Source of the DNA: Arthrobacter woluwensis
GTDB taxonomy: Bacteria > Actinomycetota > Actinomycetes > Actinomycetales > Micrococcaceae
Reading direction: 5' to 3'
Assembly: GCF_900105345.1 (NCBI RefSeq)
Contig: NZ_FNSN01000003.1
Location: forward strand, 310,001 to 374,000
DNA length: 64,000 nucleotides
This document shows positions 18,531 to 26,469 of the stretch, in pieces. A model generated the notes under the pieces. That model saw only the letters and a program-made list of their open reading frames with translations. It was not told where the DNA came from and did not search any database. The number at the start of each line of letters is the position of its first letter. Within the stretch, counting starts at the first letter, position 1. A program made the translations under genes and the position numbers.

Positions 18531-18548
18531 GACTATAACGGTTTAGTC
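18531..18548. promoter_or_regulatory. LacI-type operator in the endoglycosidase promoter
   Basis: GACTATAACGGTTTAGTC is the most symmetric of the three sites. It overlaps the plus-strand -35 candidate TTGACT (18529-18534) of the Endo H-type gene, the same arrangement as at the transporter operon. Its centre is 43 bp, about four helical turns, from the GH92 operator centre, so looping or cooperative binding is possible. Confidence 0.75.
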
Positions 18549-18662
18549 ATCAAGAGTTTCTCCCACTGGGGTTCCCGGCCGACGTCGACCGGGACCAGTG
18601 ATGCAAGACCCTTCATCCCTCACGGATCACCCTTCCTACCGGATCGACCTAAGGACTTGTCC

Positions 18663-19598
18663 ATGACGACACCCAGCAACACCCCCCAGAATTCCCCCTT
18701 CCCCCGCCGCGCACTGCTGCGCGGCCTGGGCGGGGCTGCTCTCCTCGGGGCCGCCGGACTCGGCGGCGCGACGGCGGCCGGCGCTGCCACCGGAGCCACC
18801 ACGGCCGGACGGATCAAGAGCGTGGCCTACATCGAGGTCAACAGCAACAGCATCAGCAACGTCGGCCGCTACACCCTGGCCGGCTCCGGGGCCAACGCCT
18901 TCGACCTGGCAGTGATCTTCGCCGCCAACATCAATTACGACGGAACCAACGCCGTCTTCTACTGCAACCCGCAGGTCCAGGCGGTGCTGGACAACGCGGC
19001 CACCACCATCCGGCCGCTCCAGCAGAAAGGCATCAAGGTCATCCTGTCGGTGCTCGGCAACCACCAGGGCGCCGGCTTCGCCAACTTCCCGGACGAAGCC
19101 GCAGCGGACCGGTTCGCCGCGAGCCTCGCCGACACGGTGACGCGCTACGGCCTGGACGGCATCGACTTCGACGACGAGTGGGCCGAGTACGGCAAGAACG
19201 GCACGTCCCAGCCGAACGACTGGTCCTTCGTCTACCTGGTGAAGTCCCTCCGGAAGCGCCTGCCGGACAAGCTCATCACCTTCTACAACATCGGTCCGGC
19301 CGCGGATCACCTGTCCTACGGAGGCCTCCGCGTGGGCGACATGGTGGACTACGCCTGGAACCCGTACTACGGCACGTACAGCGCCCCGGTCATCGACGGC
19401 ATGGGCCCCGCGAAGCTCGGCGCCGCGGCGGTGGACCTCAACAACACGTCCACGAGCACCATGAAGTCCTTCGCCCAGCGCACCAAGACCGACGGGTACG
19501 GGGTGTACGTCACCTACGACCTGCGGGCCGGGAACTACTCCACGGTGATCTCCTCGTTCACCCGGGAGCTCTACGGCAGTGCCGCGGTCTACTCCTGA
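18663..19598 (+). CDS. Endo-beta-N-acetylglucosaminidase, Endo H-type (GH18), Tat-exported
   Basis: A 311-residue secreted enzyme predicted to cut between the two GlcNAc residues of high-mannose N-glycans. The GH18 signature LDGIDFDDEWAEYG is present, with D170 and E172 matching the catalytic Asp/Glu of Streptomyces Endo H, and long stretches such as SVLGNHQGAGFANFP and DYAWNPYYGT closely match that enzyme. The N-terminus is a twin-arginine signal (PRRALLRG then a hydrophobic Ala/Gly core, with cleavage near AGAA, residue 42). ATG 18663 is preferred because AAGGA lies seven bases upstream. It is divergent from GH92 with shared LacI-type operators, placing it as the extracellular first step of the pathway. 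Confidence 0.93.
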   Translation: MTTPSNTPQNSPFPRRALLRGLGGAALLGAAGLGGATAAGAATGATTAGRIKSVAYIEVNSNSISNVGRYTLAGSGANAFDLAVIFAANINYDGTNAVFYCNPQVQAVLDNAATTIRPLQQKGIKVILSVLGNHQGAGFANFPDEAAADRFAASLADTVTRYGLDGIDFDDEWAEYGKNGTSQPNDWSFVYLVKSLRKRLPDKLITFYNIGPAADHLSYGGLRVGDMVDYAWNPYYGTYSAPVIDGMGPAKLGAAAVDLNNTSTSTMKSFAQRTKTDGYGVYVTYDLRAGNYSTVISSFTRELYGSAAVYS

Positions 19599-19630
19599 GC
19601 CACCCCCTTCCGGAGTGTGACCCCACCCCT

Positions 19631-19703
19631 CATCGACTGCTCCACAGGATGTCATTCGGGGCCCTTCAAGGGCTCAGACACGACATCTGTGGAGCAGTCG
19701 ATG
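19631..19703. terminator. Long hairpin between convergent endoglycosidase and glycerophosphodiesterase genes
   Basis: Arms of 23 and 22 bases (19631-19653 and 19682-19703) pair fully apart from one bulged G. An inner GC-rich stem occupies part of the loop. Its position between two convergent stops suggests a bidirectional terminator. Confidence 0.6.
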
Positions 19704-19712
19704 CCGGGGGTG

Positions 19713-20507
19713 TCAGAAGCGTTCGTCCACCACGCGCAGCGCGAGATCCGGGCGGTCCGTGACGATGCCGTCGACGCCGAGGTCCAGCAGGCGGCGCATG
19801 TCCACCTCGTCGTTCACGGTCCAGACGTGGACCTGTTTGCCCAGCGCGTGAGCGCGGTCCACGAAGTCCTGAGTGACCACCGGGATCTTGCCGAAGTTCT
19901 CGGGCACCTGGAAGGCGTCCACGTCGGACACCAGGGCCGCGGCGATCTTCTCCGGCAGGAAGCGGCCGAGCAGGAACGCCGCCGTCGTCGCCTGACCCGC
20001 CGACCCGGCGACCGGCCAGGCCACACGGCTCGTGACGGCCTTGCGGCTGCCATCGGAGAAGGAAGCCACCAAGACGCGGTCCTGCAGGTTCTTTTCCTCG
20101 ATCAGCGCGGCGAGCGGCCGGGCCGCGGCGGCGTCCTTCACGTCGATGTTGAACCGCGCCTGGGGCAGGAGATCCACCACATCGGCCAGCCGTGCCACGG
20201 GCACCCTGCCGCGGACCTTGGCCTGGCGGACCTCCTCCCAGCTCAGCCGTTCAACGGCGCCGGTCCGGTCCGTGATGCGGTCCAGGATGGGGTCGTGGAA
20301 GCAGATGATCTCGCCGTCGGCGGTCAGGCGGACATCCGTCTCGAGATGCGCGACGCCGAGTTCCTGGGCGGCGCGGAAGGACTCGAGGGTGTTCTCCAGC
20401 CCCTCGAGCCGCACCCCGTCCAGGGCGCCACGGCAGTAGCCCCGGTGGGCGAGGACCAGCGGTTTGCCGGGGCCGCGAGGATTCTCGAAGTATTCCTTGG
20501 TGGTCAT
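19713..20507 (-). CDS. Glycerophosphodiester phosphodiesterase
   Basis: A 264-residue enzyme of the GDPD TIM-barrel family, which hydrolyses glycerophosphodiesters to glycerol-3-phosphate and an alcohol. Key motifs are present: LAHRGYCRG near residue 20, ENTLESF with the metal-binding Glu, ETDVRLTADGEIICFHDP with catalytic His, and NIDVKD further on. There is no signal peptide, so it acts in the cytosol. ATG 20507 overlaps the HAD gene stop by four bases and has a GGGAGGAG site inside that gene. It is the last gene of a three-gene coupled operon. Confidence 0.93.
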   Translation of the reverse strand: MTTKEYFENPRGPGKPLVLAHRGYCRGALDGVRLEGLENTLESFRAAQELGVAHLETDVRLTADGEIICFHDPILDRITDRTGAVERLSWEEVRQAKVRGRVPVARLADVVDLLPQARFNIDVKDAAAARPLAALIEEKNLQDRVLVASFSDGSRKAVTSRVAWPVAGSAGQATTAAFLLGRFLPEKIAAALVSDVDAFQVPENFGKIPVVTQDFVDRAHALGKQVHVWTVNDEVDMRRLLDLGVDGIVTDRPDLALRVVDERF

Positions 20508-21376
20508 GCTTCTCCTCCCGTGGATGCCGTGATCGGCATATCTCCCGAGGCGCCGGCCGTCCGGACCCGGATCCCGCCCAGCTTCGACTCGAGAACCTGT
20601 GCCACGCCGTCGTCGGCCAGGGACGGCGCCCGGAAGGAGGTCGACGCGAGCGCCTCCGGGTGTCCGCCGGTCATCGCGTAACCCTCGCCGGCCCAGGAGA
20701 GCATCTGCACGTCATTGGGCATGTCACCGAACGCGACCACCTCGGAGGCGTCGATCCCGAGGGAGGCCGCATACCGCTCGAGCGTGTGGGCCTTCGTGAT
20801 GCCGGGCGCGGAGATCTCCAGGAGGGAGAACCGAGGGTCCGAGTGGGTCACATGGGCCAGCGGACCCACCGCCTCGACCACGAGCGCATGGAACTCCTCG
20901 GAGCTCAGCACGGGCGACACCGCCAGGAATTTCACCACCCGGTCCTCCACGCCGAGGCTCTCCTCCAGGGGAGCGCAGAGCTGTTCGGCGGGCCGGGATC
21001 CGGCGTGCGCCCGGCGGAAGTCCTCCTCCAGCTGCAGGCCGTTGACACACTCGGCCGCGAACCCGGCCTCGGGGTGGAGTTCACGGATGATCCCCTGGAT
21101 CCGCAGCACATCCTCGCGTGTCAGAGCATCGGCGCTCAGGAGTTCGCCGCCCGCCATATCCCAGATCATGGCGCCATTGGAGCAGATCACCGGCCCGTCA
21201 TGACCGAGCTGCTCGGCCAGCGGCCCCAGCCAGCGCGGCGGCCGGCCCGTCACGAAGACGACCTGGACCCCCGCCTCCCGCACCGCGGCGAAGGCGTTCC
21301 GCGTGCGAGTGGTGATGACGCCGTCGTGGCCCATGATGGTGCCGTCGACGTCGCTGGCCACCAGCCGCATGGTCAC
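20504..21376 (-). CDS. HAD-superfamily hydrolase, Cof-type phosphatase
   Basis: This 290-residue protein has HAD motif I ([13 protein letters not shown]), motif II Thr in [10 protein letters not shown], the conserved Lys in [17 protein letters not shown] and motif [12 protein letters not shown]. The cap region between motifs is the C2B (Cof) type. Such enzymes dephosphorylate sugar phosphates or nucleotides; the substrate is unknown. It overlaps both neighbours by four bases, so PEBP, HAD and glycerophosphodiesterase are made from one coupled message. Confidence 0.9.
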   Translation of the reverse strand: MTMRLVASDVDGTIMGHDGVITTRTRNAFAAVREAGVQVVFVTGRPPRWLGPLAEQLGHDGPVICSNGAMIWDMAGGELLSADALTREDVLRIQGIIRELHPEAGFAAECVNGLQLEEDFRRAHAGSRPAEQLCAPLEESLGVEDRVVKFLAVSPVLSSEEFHALVVEAVGPLAHVTHSDPRFSLLEISAPGITKAHTLERYAASLGIDASEVVAFGDMPNDVQMLSWAGEGYAMTGGHPEALASTSFRAPSLADDGVAQVLESKLGGIRVRTAGASGDMPITASTGGEA

Positions 21377-21903
21377 GGGCGTTCGTAGCTGGCCACGAGG
21401 GTGGCCCGGCCGATCGAGTGGCTGAAAAGATTGAAGCCGAGCAGGCCCGGGGAGGCGTCCAGCGGGACATCCAGCACGGGAACGTCGACCGCGTGGACCA
21501 CCACGAAGTAGCGGTGCGGGCCGTGTCCCTGGGGCGGGGCCGCGCCGACGTAGCCGGCGAATCCGGCGTCGTTCCGTAGCTGAATCGCACCCTCGGGCAG
21601 CAGCGCGCCGTCCGGCGACCCGGCGCCGGAGGGCAGGCTCGTGACATCCGCCGGGATGTTCAGCACGGCCCAGTGCCAGAATCCGCTGGCCGTCGGGGCG
21701 TCGGGGTCGAACACGGTGACGGCGTAGCTGCGGGTCCCTGCGGGAGCGCCTTCCCAGCTCAGCTGCGGCGAGACGTCTTCGCCGCCGGCGCCGAACACCC
21801 CGCTCACCTGGGGCTGCGAGAACACCGCCCCGTTCTCAACATCGGTGCTGGTCACGTGGAACGCCGCGACGGCGGGAAGGGCTGCATAGGGATCGAAGGA
21901 CAT
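21373..21903 (-). CDS. YbhB/YbcL-type phosphatidylethanolamine-binding-like protein
   Basis: A 176-residue protein of the PEBP/Raf kinase inhibitor-like family. The ligand-pocket motifs are recognisable: [26 protein letters not shown] and [11 protein letters not shown], then [13 protein letters not shown]. No signal peptide is seen. The bacterial members have no settled role. ATG 21903 has an AAAGGAG site and is the first gene of the operon with HAD and GDPD genes. The mobile-element remnant begins about 70 bases upstream. Confidence 0.92.
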   Translation of the reverse strand: MSFDPYAALPAVAAFHVTSTDVENGAVFSQPQVSGVFGAGGEDVSPQLSWEGAPAGTRSYAVTVFDPDAPTASGFWHWAVLNIPADVTSLPSGAGSPDGALLPEGAIQLRNDAGFAGYVGAAPPQGHGPHRYFVVVHAVDVPVLDVPLDASPGLLGFNLFSHSIGRATLVASYERP

Positions 21904-21969
21904 GGTCCGGCTCCTTTGTCAGTGTGTGGTCACCAGCCTACGACAGGCCTGCCCGTCGGAGACCCGGAG

Positions 21970-22535
21970 GCCCGGCCCTTCACGCCCACCCACGGCCTTT
22001 GGCTCATGGGCAACCACAAGCCCGCGGTGGACTGCAGCGGTGCAGCTTCTGGCAACGGCTCCGTCTCATCCATTCGAGCACACTGTGCCTGAAGAGAAGC
22101 GCATCGACGACCTCCAAGGCATTTTCGCGACCGACAACGGTCCCGCGGTGCTCGCCTGGATCGCCGTCGGCGCCGCAGCCAAGCTACCGAGGGCCTCCGT
22201 TAACCACAGCAGGTGGAGGCCGCGACCGCCGCCTACACCTCGAGCACGGATGCAGTCGGCCGGTTCCTCACCGACGAATGCAGCACCGGGCCCGACACGG
22301 CCCACATGAGCGCATCGGTTGCGGCCCTCCGTGCTGCCTACGAGGCTCAGTGCCGCGCCGAGGGGGAACGCCCGTCAGAGGCCGCGCCTTCCCTCACAGG
22401 TCTAACGCCACGGCATCACTATCGGACGCAACGCGCCCCGGACCGATCACCAGCGCCTGTACGGCCACGTAGGCGATTTTGCCAACCAGGATCAGGCGGA
22501 CGAGCACGACGGCGACAGGGAGGGTACCGACGCGG
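21970..22535 (+). pseudogene. Remnant of a phage/plasmid D5-type DNA primase, frameshifted
   Basis: Fragments typical of the C-terminal half of P4/D5-type primase-helicases occur in order but in different frames: FTPTHGLWLMGNHKP (about 21976-22025), WQRLRLI (22056-22075), FEHTVPEEKRIDDLQ...VLAWIAVGAAAK (22070-22185), QQVEAATAAY...AVGRFLTDECSTGP...LRAAYEAQCRAEGERP (22209-22380) and HGITIGRNAPR (about 22415-22450). The N-terminal ATPase part is missing. At least three frameshifts separate the pieces, so no product is possible. It marks an old integrated element and overlaps the 3' end of the neighbouring minus-strand gene. Confidence 0.75.
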
Positions 22536-22537
22536 AC

Positions 22538-23431
22538 TTACTCCTCGGTGGACGAGGCATCGGCGTCCGCAGAGCCATTTGTGAGTCTCTCGACGAACGT
22601 TTTGTTGGGCCACTTCCAACCGGCCGCCCGCACAATGCGTGTCATTTCGAGTAGTTCCTCGGTCAACTCTTTGTTCAATCTGTCGCGGTGCTCGGCGCCG
22701 CCACCGTTCCAGATATTCAGGTTCGCCAGAAAGACCGCGAGGGCAGTTGTGATCCTCGCGAAGTCGGAGTTGCTGAGCGCGCTGATGATTTGCCGACTGC
22801 GTAGCGCCCGAGTGACGTTTGCGAAATCTGCGACCAAGCCAGAAAGCAGCTTCTCCGGACCTTCCAAGGCAGCAAGAAGGCTGACCGCTTGCATGAGTTC
22901 CTGGAACTGTTCGTCGCTCCCGACCCGCCAGGCTTTGGTCTCTCGATCGACCCCAGTCGTAATTACCGCCAGAGTTGTTCGGAGCTGGGTCATTACGGTC
23001 ACTGAGCGCATTTCGAGATCGCGAGCCGTAGAGGCGGCTTGCTCTTCCTCAAAGATTCGCCTCTGTTCCTCTCGATCGGCAACCGCCTGTTTACGTTGCT
23101 CGGCCTGCGCCTTCTCGAAGAGGTCGAGCTGTACCGCCTGGGCATGCTCGAAATGCTGCTGTTGCCGGGCCTGGGCCCTGTCAAATTGCCGGCGCTGCGC
23201 AAGCAACGTCGCGACTACACCGACGACAGCGAGGCCGGCGCCCAAGCCGCCGGAGAAGAGGATTCCCCACTGGTGCCGGCTGAACCCGAGAAACGGCTCC
23301 GACACCGCTTGGTCGAACCGATTGCCGGTCGCCTGGCACCAAGCCATCCAACCGATGGCCGCTGCAACGAGTGCACCCCAGGCCCACTTGCGCCAACCCC
23401 ACGATCTCACGGCCCCCCAGAGTTTATTCAC
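22538..23431 (-). CDS. Hypothetical membrane-anchored coiled-coil protein
   Basis: A 297-residue protein not recognised by family. It has hydrophobic segments near residues 14-30 and 57-78, then a strongly charged, Gln/Glu/Arg-rich helix (about 80-145) likely to form a coiled coil, and a helical C-terminal domain. The topology suggests two membrane passes with the bulk in the cytosol. It starts GTG at 23431 without a strong ribosome site. Base composition is lower in GC than flanking core genes, consistent with acquisition within the island. Such small-island membrane coiled-coil proteins are sometimes defence or exclusion factors, but nothing in the sequence proves this. Confidence 0.7.
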   Translation of the reverse strand: MNKLWGAVRSWGWRKWAWGALVAAAIGWMAWCQATGNRFDQAVSEPFLGFSRHQWGILFSGGLGAGLAVVGVVATLLAQRRQFDRAQARQQQHFEHAQAVQLDLFEKAQAEQRKQAVADREEQRRIFEEEQAASTARDLEMRSVTVMTQLRTTLAVITTGVDRETKAWRVGSDEQFQELMQAVSLLAALEGPEKLLSGLVADFANVTRALRSRQIISALSNSDFARITTALAVFLANLNIWNGGGAEHRDRLNKELTEELLEMTRIVRAAGWKWPNKTFVERLTNGSADADASSTEE

Positions 23432-23517
23432 CCCAGCATTCCACCACGGACAGCACGTTAAACCGAGCTGAAAGGACCCACTGCCATTGGCACCGAAACC
23501 ATCTCATCGCAGCCGCA

Positions 23518-23756
23518 ATGCTCGCAATCGCGTTCCTGATCATCCTCAGACCGCGCTCACGCCGCCAGCCAACAAAATGCATCGCCACCTGCGAGAACTG
23601 CGGCTGGTCCTGCGAAGTCGAAAGCCAACGAAGCCCTCGCGAACGACAACGCAGTCGCCTTCTACAAAGCCCACATCACCGTGCACACCCCGGAGAGGAA
23701 GCATGAGCGCAGCGGTAACCTGCCTCGCGAACTCCCAGAAGAAGTGGGCGAAATAG
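23518..23756 (+). pseudogene. Frameshifted small zinc-ribbon protein remnant
   Basis: The frame from ATG 23518 gives a hydrophobic start, then CIATCENCGWSCEVES with a CxxxCxxCxxxC spacing typical of small phage zinc-ribbon proteins. It then degrades into Arg-rich sequence. In the +1 frame the text NEALANDNAVAFYKAHITVHTPERKHER looks like its natural continuation to about 23750. A single-base change near 23625 would join them. It is likely a broken gene of the island. Confidence 0.45.
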
Positions 23757-23951
23757 CTAGTCGCCTTCCGGAAGGACATACATATAGAAGCCCGTCATGT
23801 CTCCACGCTCGTCGCGAAGCACAAACAGATCGTCATCGTCGTCGGCGCCGTTTTGTTCTGCCACTTTCAGCCATTCCCGCAGGTCGCGGACCTTCGACCC
23901 CCCGCTCCCCAGGTCATCAATCTCAAACTCGAGGCGCATTGAAATCGACAT
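23757..23951 (-). CDS. Small acidic hypothetical protein
   Basis: A 64-residue acidic protein (run of five Asp, many Glu) starting ATG 23951 with a strong GGGGAGAA ribosome site four bases upstream, which is the main reason to accept it. Predicted pattern is beta-helix-beta-beta. No family is recognised. It is isolated within the island. Small acidic proteins in such places can be immunity or anti-restriction proteins; this is speculation. Confidence 0.6.
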   Translation of the reverse strand: MSISMRLEFEIDDLGSGGSKVRDLREWLKVAEQNGADDDDDLFVLRDERGDMTGFYMYVLPEGD

Positions 23952-24525
23952 CGGTTCTCCCCTTTTTCATGTGAGTGGAACGCCAGTCTGCCAGAAATGA
24001 GACGCAGATGTCAGCCCGGGAGGAATAGTCGTGGATGCACCGTCCGCCCGCGCCGGCGCAACCGCACCTGCCAGCGGGATCTGGCCTAGCCTGCGGCCTC
24101 TTCGTCCTGACGCCACCCCAGCCAGGACGATCAACGCTGTGCCTCGTCCGCACCACCGTCCTCGCCGACGGCCCAAACCTCTGCGGCACACCCTGCCCCT
24201 GGCGGCAGGCCAACCTAGCCCCGATCAGCGAGTCCACCGCGATGCCACCGAAGCGGCCCAAGCCAGGATCCACGCCGAGACCGCACAGGTGCGCCGCACA
24301 CCTCTCCGAAATCACAGACGGTCAACACTTCACCGCCGACTGCCCCTGGTACCACCACGACAGGCTCTAACGCCGCCTTATCGGACGGGGGCACCACCGC
24401 CAATCCGTCATCCGCTGCGAATCACCGGAATCCCAATGCAGCGTTAGGCACCACAAAAACCCCATCTGGTCCTTCCACCAATGGGAATGGCTCGCCAACA
24501 TCAACCACGCCTGACCGCGACACAC
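23952..24525. other. Gap with coding-like debris in the island
   Basis: No intact gene is convincing here. A plus-strand frame at about 24035-24370 ends in RCAAHLSEITDGQHFTADCPWYHHDRL, and another, at 24371-24511 without a start codon, reads IRCESPESQCSVRHHKNPIWSFHQWEWLANINHA. The residue texture (Cys, His, Trp) resembles real protein, so these may be frameshifted parts of one small phage gene. Confidence 0.4.
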
Positions 24526-24560
24526 AGAAGAGCCCCCACCCAGATGGGCGGGGGCTCTGT
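24526..24560. terminator. Intrinsic terminator-like hairpin, bidirectional
   Basis: AGAGCCCCC-ACCC and its complement GGCGGGGGCTCT form a 12-base stem around AGATG. It lies 18 bases beyond the stop of the small two-helix membrane protein gene (minus strand) and after the coding debris on the plus strand. Confidence 0.7.
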
Positions 24561-24577
24561 CGTCTTGCAGGAAAGGT

Positions 24578-24796
24578 TCAGGTCCGTTGGTTAGCAGGCC
24601 GTTTTCGGAACAGCTTGAATACCCCATAAATGATCACGGCAACTGACCCAAACACCGGCACCGCGATGGAAAACACCAGCAACAGAATTCGTGTTCTCAG
24701 ATCGGGTGATTTGAGAAGAATCAACGCCGCTGCTACGAGAATTCCGAGGATCCAGACTGCCATGAACGTGGCCTCGAGGCCGGACAGATACAGCAT
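24578..24796 (-). CDS. Small two-helix membrane protein
   Basis: A 72-residue protein starting ATG 24796, four bases after the stop of the secreted protein gene upstream (24801), so the two are almost certainly co-expressed. Hydrophobic segments lie near residues 10-29 and 38-63, followed by a basic tail (KLFRKRPANQRT). It resembles the small immunity or export accessory proteins that accompany secreted peptides. This role is inference from size and position only. Confidence 0.65.
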   Translation of the reverse strand: MLYLSGLEATFMAVWILGILVAAALILLKSPDLRTRILLLVFSIAVPVFGSVAVIIYGVFKLFRKRPANQRT

Positions 24797-24800
24797 GCGA

Positions 24801-25484
24801 TCACGGCCCCCAAGTGCGGACAATGCCGGGTCCGTTGACGACCATGCCCTGCTGATAGTTGTCGGTGCCAGCGAGGCCCCACGCCCGGCTGATGCTCCAG
24901 TATGCGATGCAGTTACCCTCGCCGTTGGCAACCCAGTTGCTCGTCTGGACGTTGATGTTCCGGCCGATCACGAACTGGTTGTAGGAGGCCCTGCAGGAGC
25001 GGTCTGCCAGGACACGGCCGGAACCGGTCACGTAGTCGTAGTCGATGCGGACCCAGCCCATGCTGACGCCAAACTGGGTCATGTTGACCTGGTAGTGCGA
25101 CGTCACGTTGTAGGTGGCCGCGGCCGTAGCGCGGGCTGCCAGACCGCCTGTGGCAGCCGGGGCCTGCTGGGTGCCACGGGTCTCGGTGACCTTCAGCGAC
25201 GGAGAGATCTTCTTTGCCTGGTCCGGCGTAAGGTTCGGCAACAACCGCGAGTCGTTGGCGGTGCGGACGATCTCCTTCTTCTGCGCCCCGGTCAACGCCT
25301 TCCACTTCGCCAGGTCCGCACCCTTCAGATGGGCCTCGAAGTTCGCCTCCGTGATCCCGAAGCCGGTGGTCGACGCGACCGCATGCGGGGCAGGCTCCGC
25401 ATTCGCGGCCGCGCCCACACCCGTCAGGGCCAGCACCGCCAGCGCCCCCGTCACTGCGAACCTCTTAACGCTTGAGATCATCAT
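24801..25484 (-). CDS. Secreted protein of unknown function
   Basis: A 227-residue protein with a clear Sec signal peptide (MMISSVKRFAV...GAAANA, cleavage near residue 29). After it comes a helical segment (about 45-95) and an Ala-rich linker, then a beta-rich C-terminal domain (about 110-227) with two cysteines (RSCRASYN and GEGNCIAYW) that may form a disulphide. I recognise no family. The start lies next to GAAGAAGGA. It is followed by a 72-residue two-helix membrane protein. The layout of signal, propeptide-like helix and small disulphide domain fits a secreted toxin, inhibitor or surface factor. Confidence 0.75.
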   Translation of the reverse strand: MMISSVKRFAVTGALAVLALTGVGAAANAEPAPHAVASTTGFGITEANFEAHLKGADLAKWKALTGAQKKEIVRTANDSRLLPNLTPDQAKKISPSLKVTETRGTQQAPAATGGLAARATAAATYNVTSHYQVNMTQFGVSMGWVRIDYDYVTGSGRVLADRSCRASYNQFVIGRNINVQTSNWVANGEGNCIAYWSISRAWGLAGTDNYQQGMVVNGPGIVRTWGP

Positions 25485-26034
25485 TCCTTCTTCCCCACAA
25501 GATGTATTGACGAATTCAACGTAACTTCACAAACCGAGGATGTCCATTGATTCAGGCTTGACAAAATCAGTTCCAGAATTCGCGATACCGTCCCCCGGCA
25601 TTCGTGATATGGTCCCGCCCCGCGACTCTCGTCCTCGCCACCCTCACCGACATCGCCAGCACCCTCACGGGAGCCCTCCTGCCGGGTGGCACAACTCGCC
25701 CCCATGTGTGAGCCCGAACCCACGCCAGCCACCTCGACGCAACCCCTAACCATGTGTCACGCGTGTCAGAACCTCTACGAGCGCCCTGGCACTAAGACAA
25801 CCCACCCAGAGTTGCACCCCGCCGAGGGGCCGGAACCACGCGGAAAGTGACCTGTCGCTAACACAAGTGACACGCCCCTATCTATCAGCAGCATGAGCGG
25901 TCGACGTCCTATCGGCCCTGCGCGCACACATACACACGCGTTCGCAACGCTTACGTAAGAGCCTGTGTCACTCTGCGTCAGAGTCGCCCTGAGACACCAC
26001 CCCCTTGACCCAGACAACGTGTAGATAACTAGGG
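25485..26034. other. Gene-poor gap in the island
   Basis: No convincing gene is seen. The left part must hold the promoter of the secreted-protein gene. A near-direct repeat (ATTCGCGATACCGTCCC at about 25577 and ATTCGTGATATGGTCCC at about 25602) is spaced 25 bases. Scattered GTGTCAC/GTGACAC words occur at 25753-25980. The composition is lower in GC than core genes. Confidence 0.4.
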
Positions 26035-26379
26035 TTGTTTGCAAGCGTCCCTGTCCCAAAAACAGGGAACCACCTGGCGCGGTGCATCCTCCCCCGGCCT
26101 TACCCATACCCCACTCGCCGCCACTGCGGAGCCAAGGCCGCTCCCACAACGCCAGCACAAAGCCTGGGCCAAACCCAGCAGCCCACCAGCACCGAACGCA
26201 CACGCTTCCGCCACGAAAAGCGACGGCGCGAACCCCAATGCCGGGTCTGCGGCACAACCGAAAACCTTGAAGCCAACCACATCATCGAGATCGCAGACGG
26301 CGAATCCAAGCTCGCGGCACAGAACGGCCAGACGCTCTGCCACGATCACCATGCACAGAAGGTCCTCGCCGCAAAATGA
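26035..26379 (+). CDS. HNH endonuclease, phage-type, N-terminus uncertain
   Basis: The C-terminal part has the HNH fold pattern: zinc CxxC (CRVCG), the catalytic region EANHIIEIADGE, then NGQTLCHDHHAQK with the second Cys/His pair. Such small HNH proteins (100-120 residues) sit next to terminase genes in actinophages and cut DNA during packaging. No terminase follows here. The frame begins with a TTG at 26035 lacking a strong ribosome site and the first 50 residues are Pro-rich and unlike the family, so the 5' part may be wrong or damaged. Confidence 0.65.
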   Translation: MFASVPVPKTGNHLARCILPRPYPYPTRRHCGAKAAPTTPAQSLGQTQQPTSTERTRFRHEKRRREPQCRVCGTTENLEANHIIEIADGESKLAAQNGQTLCHDHHAQKVLAAK

Positions 26380-26469
26380 GCGCGTCGAGGGCAGCAAAGC
26401 GCCGGGGAGGGAGTCCTGATCACTCCCGGGGGACTGGACGCGCAGGTCCGGCCCTTCACGCCCGCCGGT

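Larger units (their letters stand above)
21972..26463. mobile_element. Decayed integrated element (island) bounded by a 16-bp direct repeat
   Basis: The stretch differs from its surroundings: lower GC, long gaps, small orphan genes, a broken primase, a broken zinc-ribbon frame and an HNH nuclease. The 16-mer CCGGCCCTTCACGCCC is present at 21972-21987 and again at 26448-26463, the two edges. The left copy lies within the primase remnant, and a 16-bp GC-rich match can arise by chance, so the repeat is only suggestive of an attachment site. No integrase, transposase or capsid gene was found. Confidence 0.5.

Noticed and set aside
25540-25750. Small plus-strand frames after the secreted-protein gene
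   Set aside because: No ribosome sites and Pro/Arg/His-rich content; they look like non-coding or decayed sequence.
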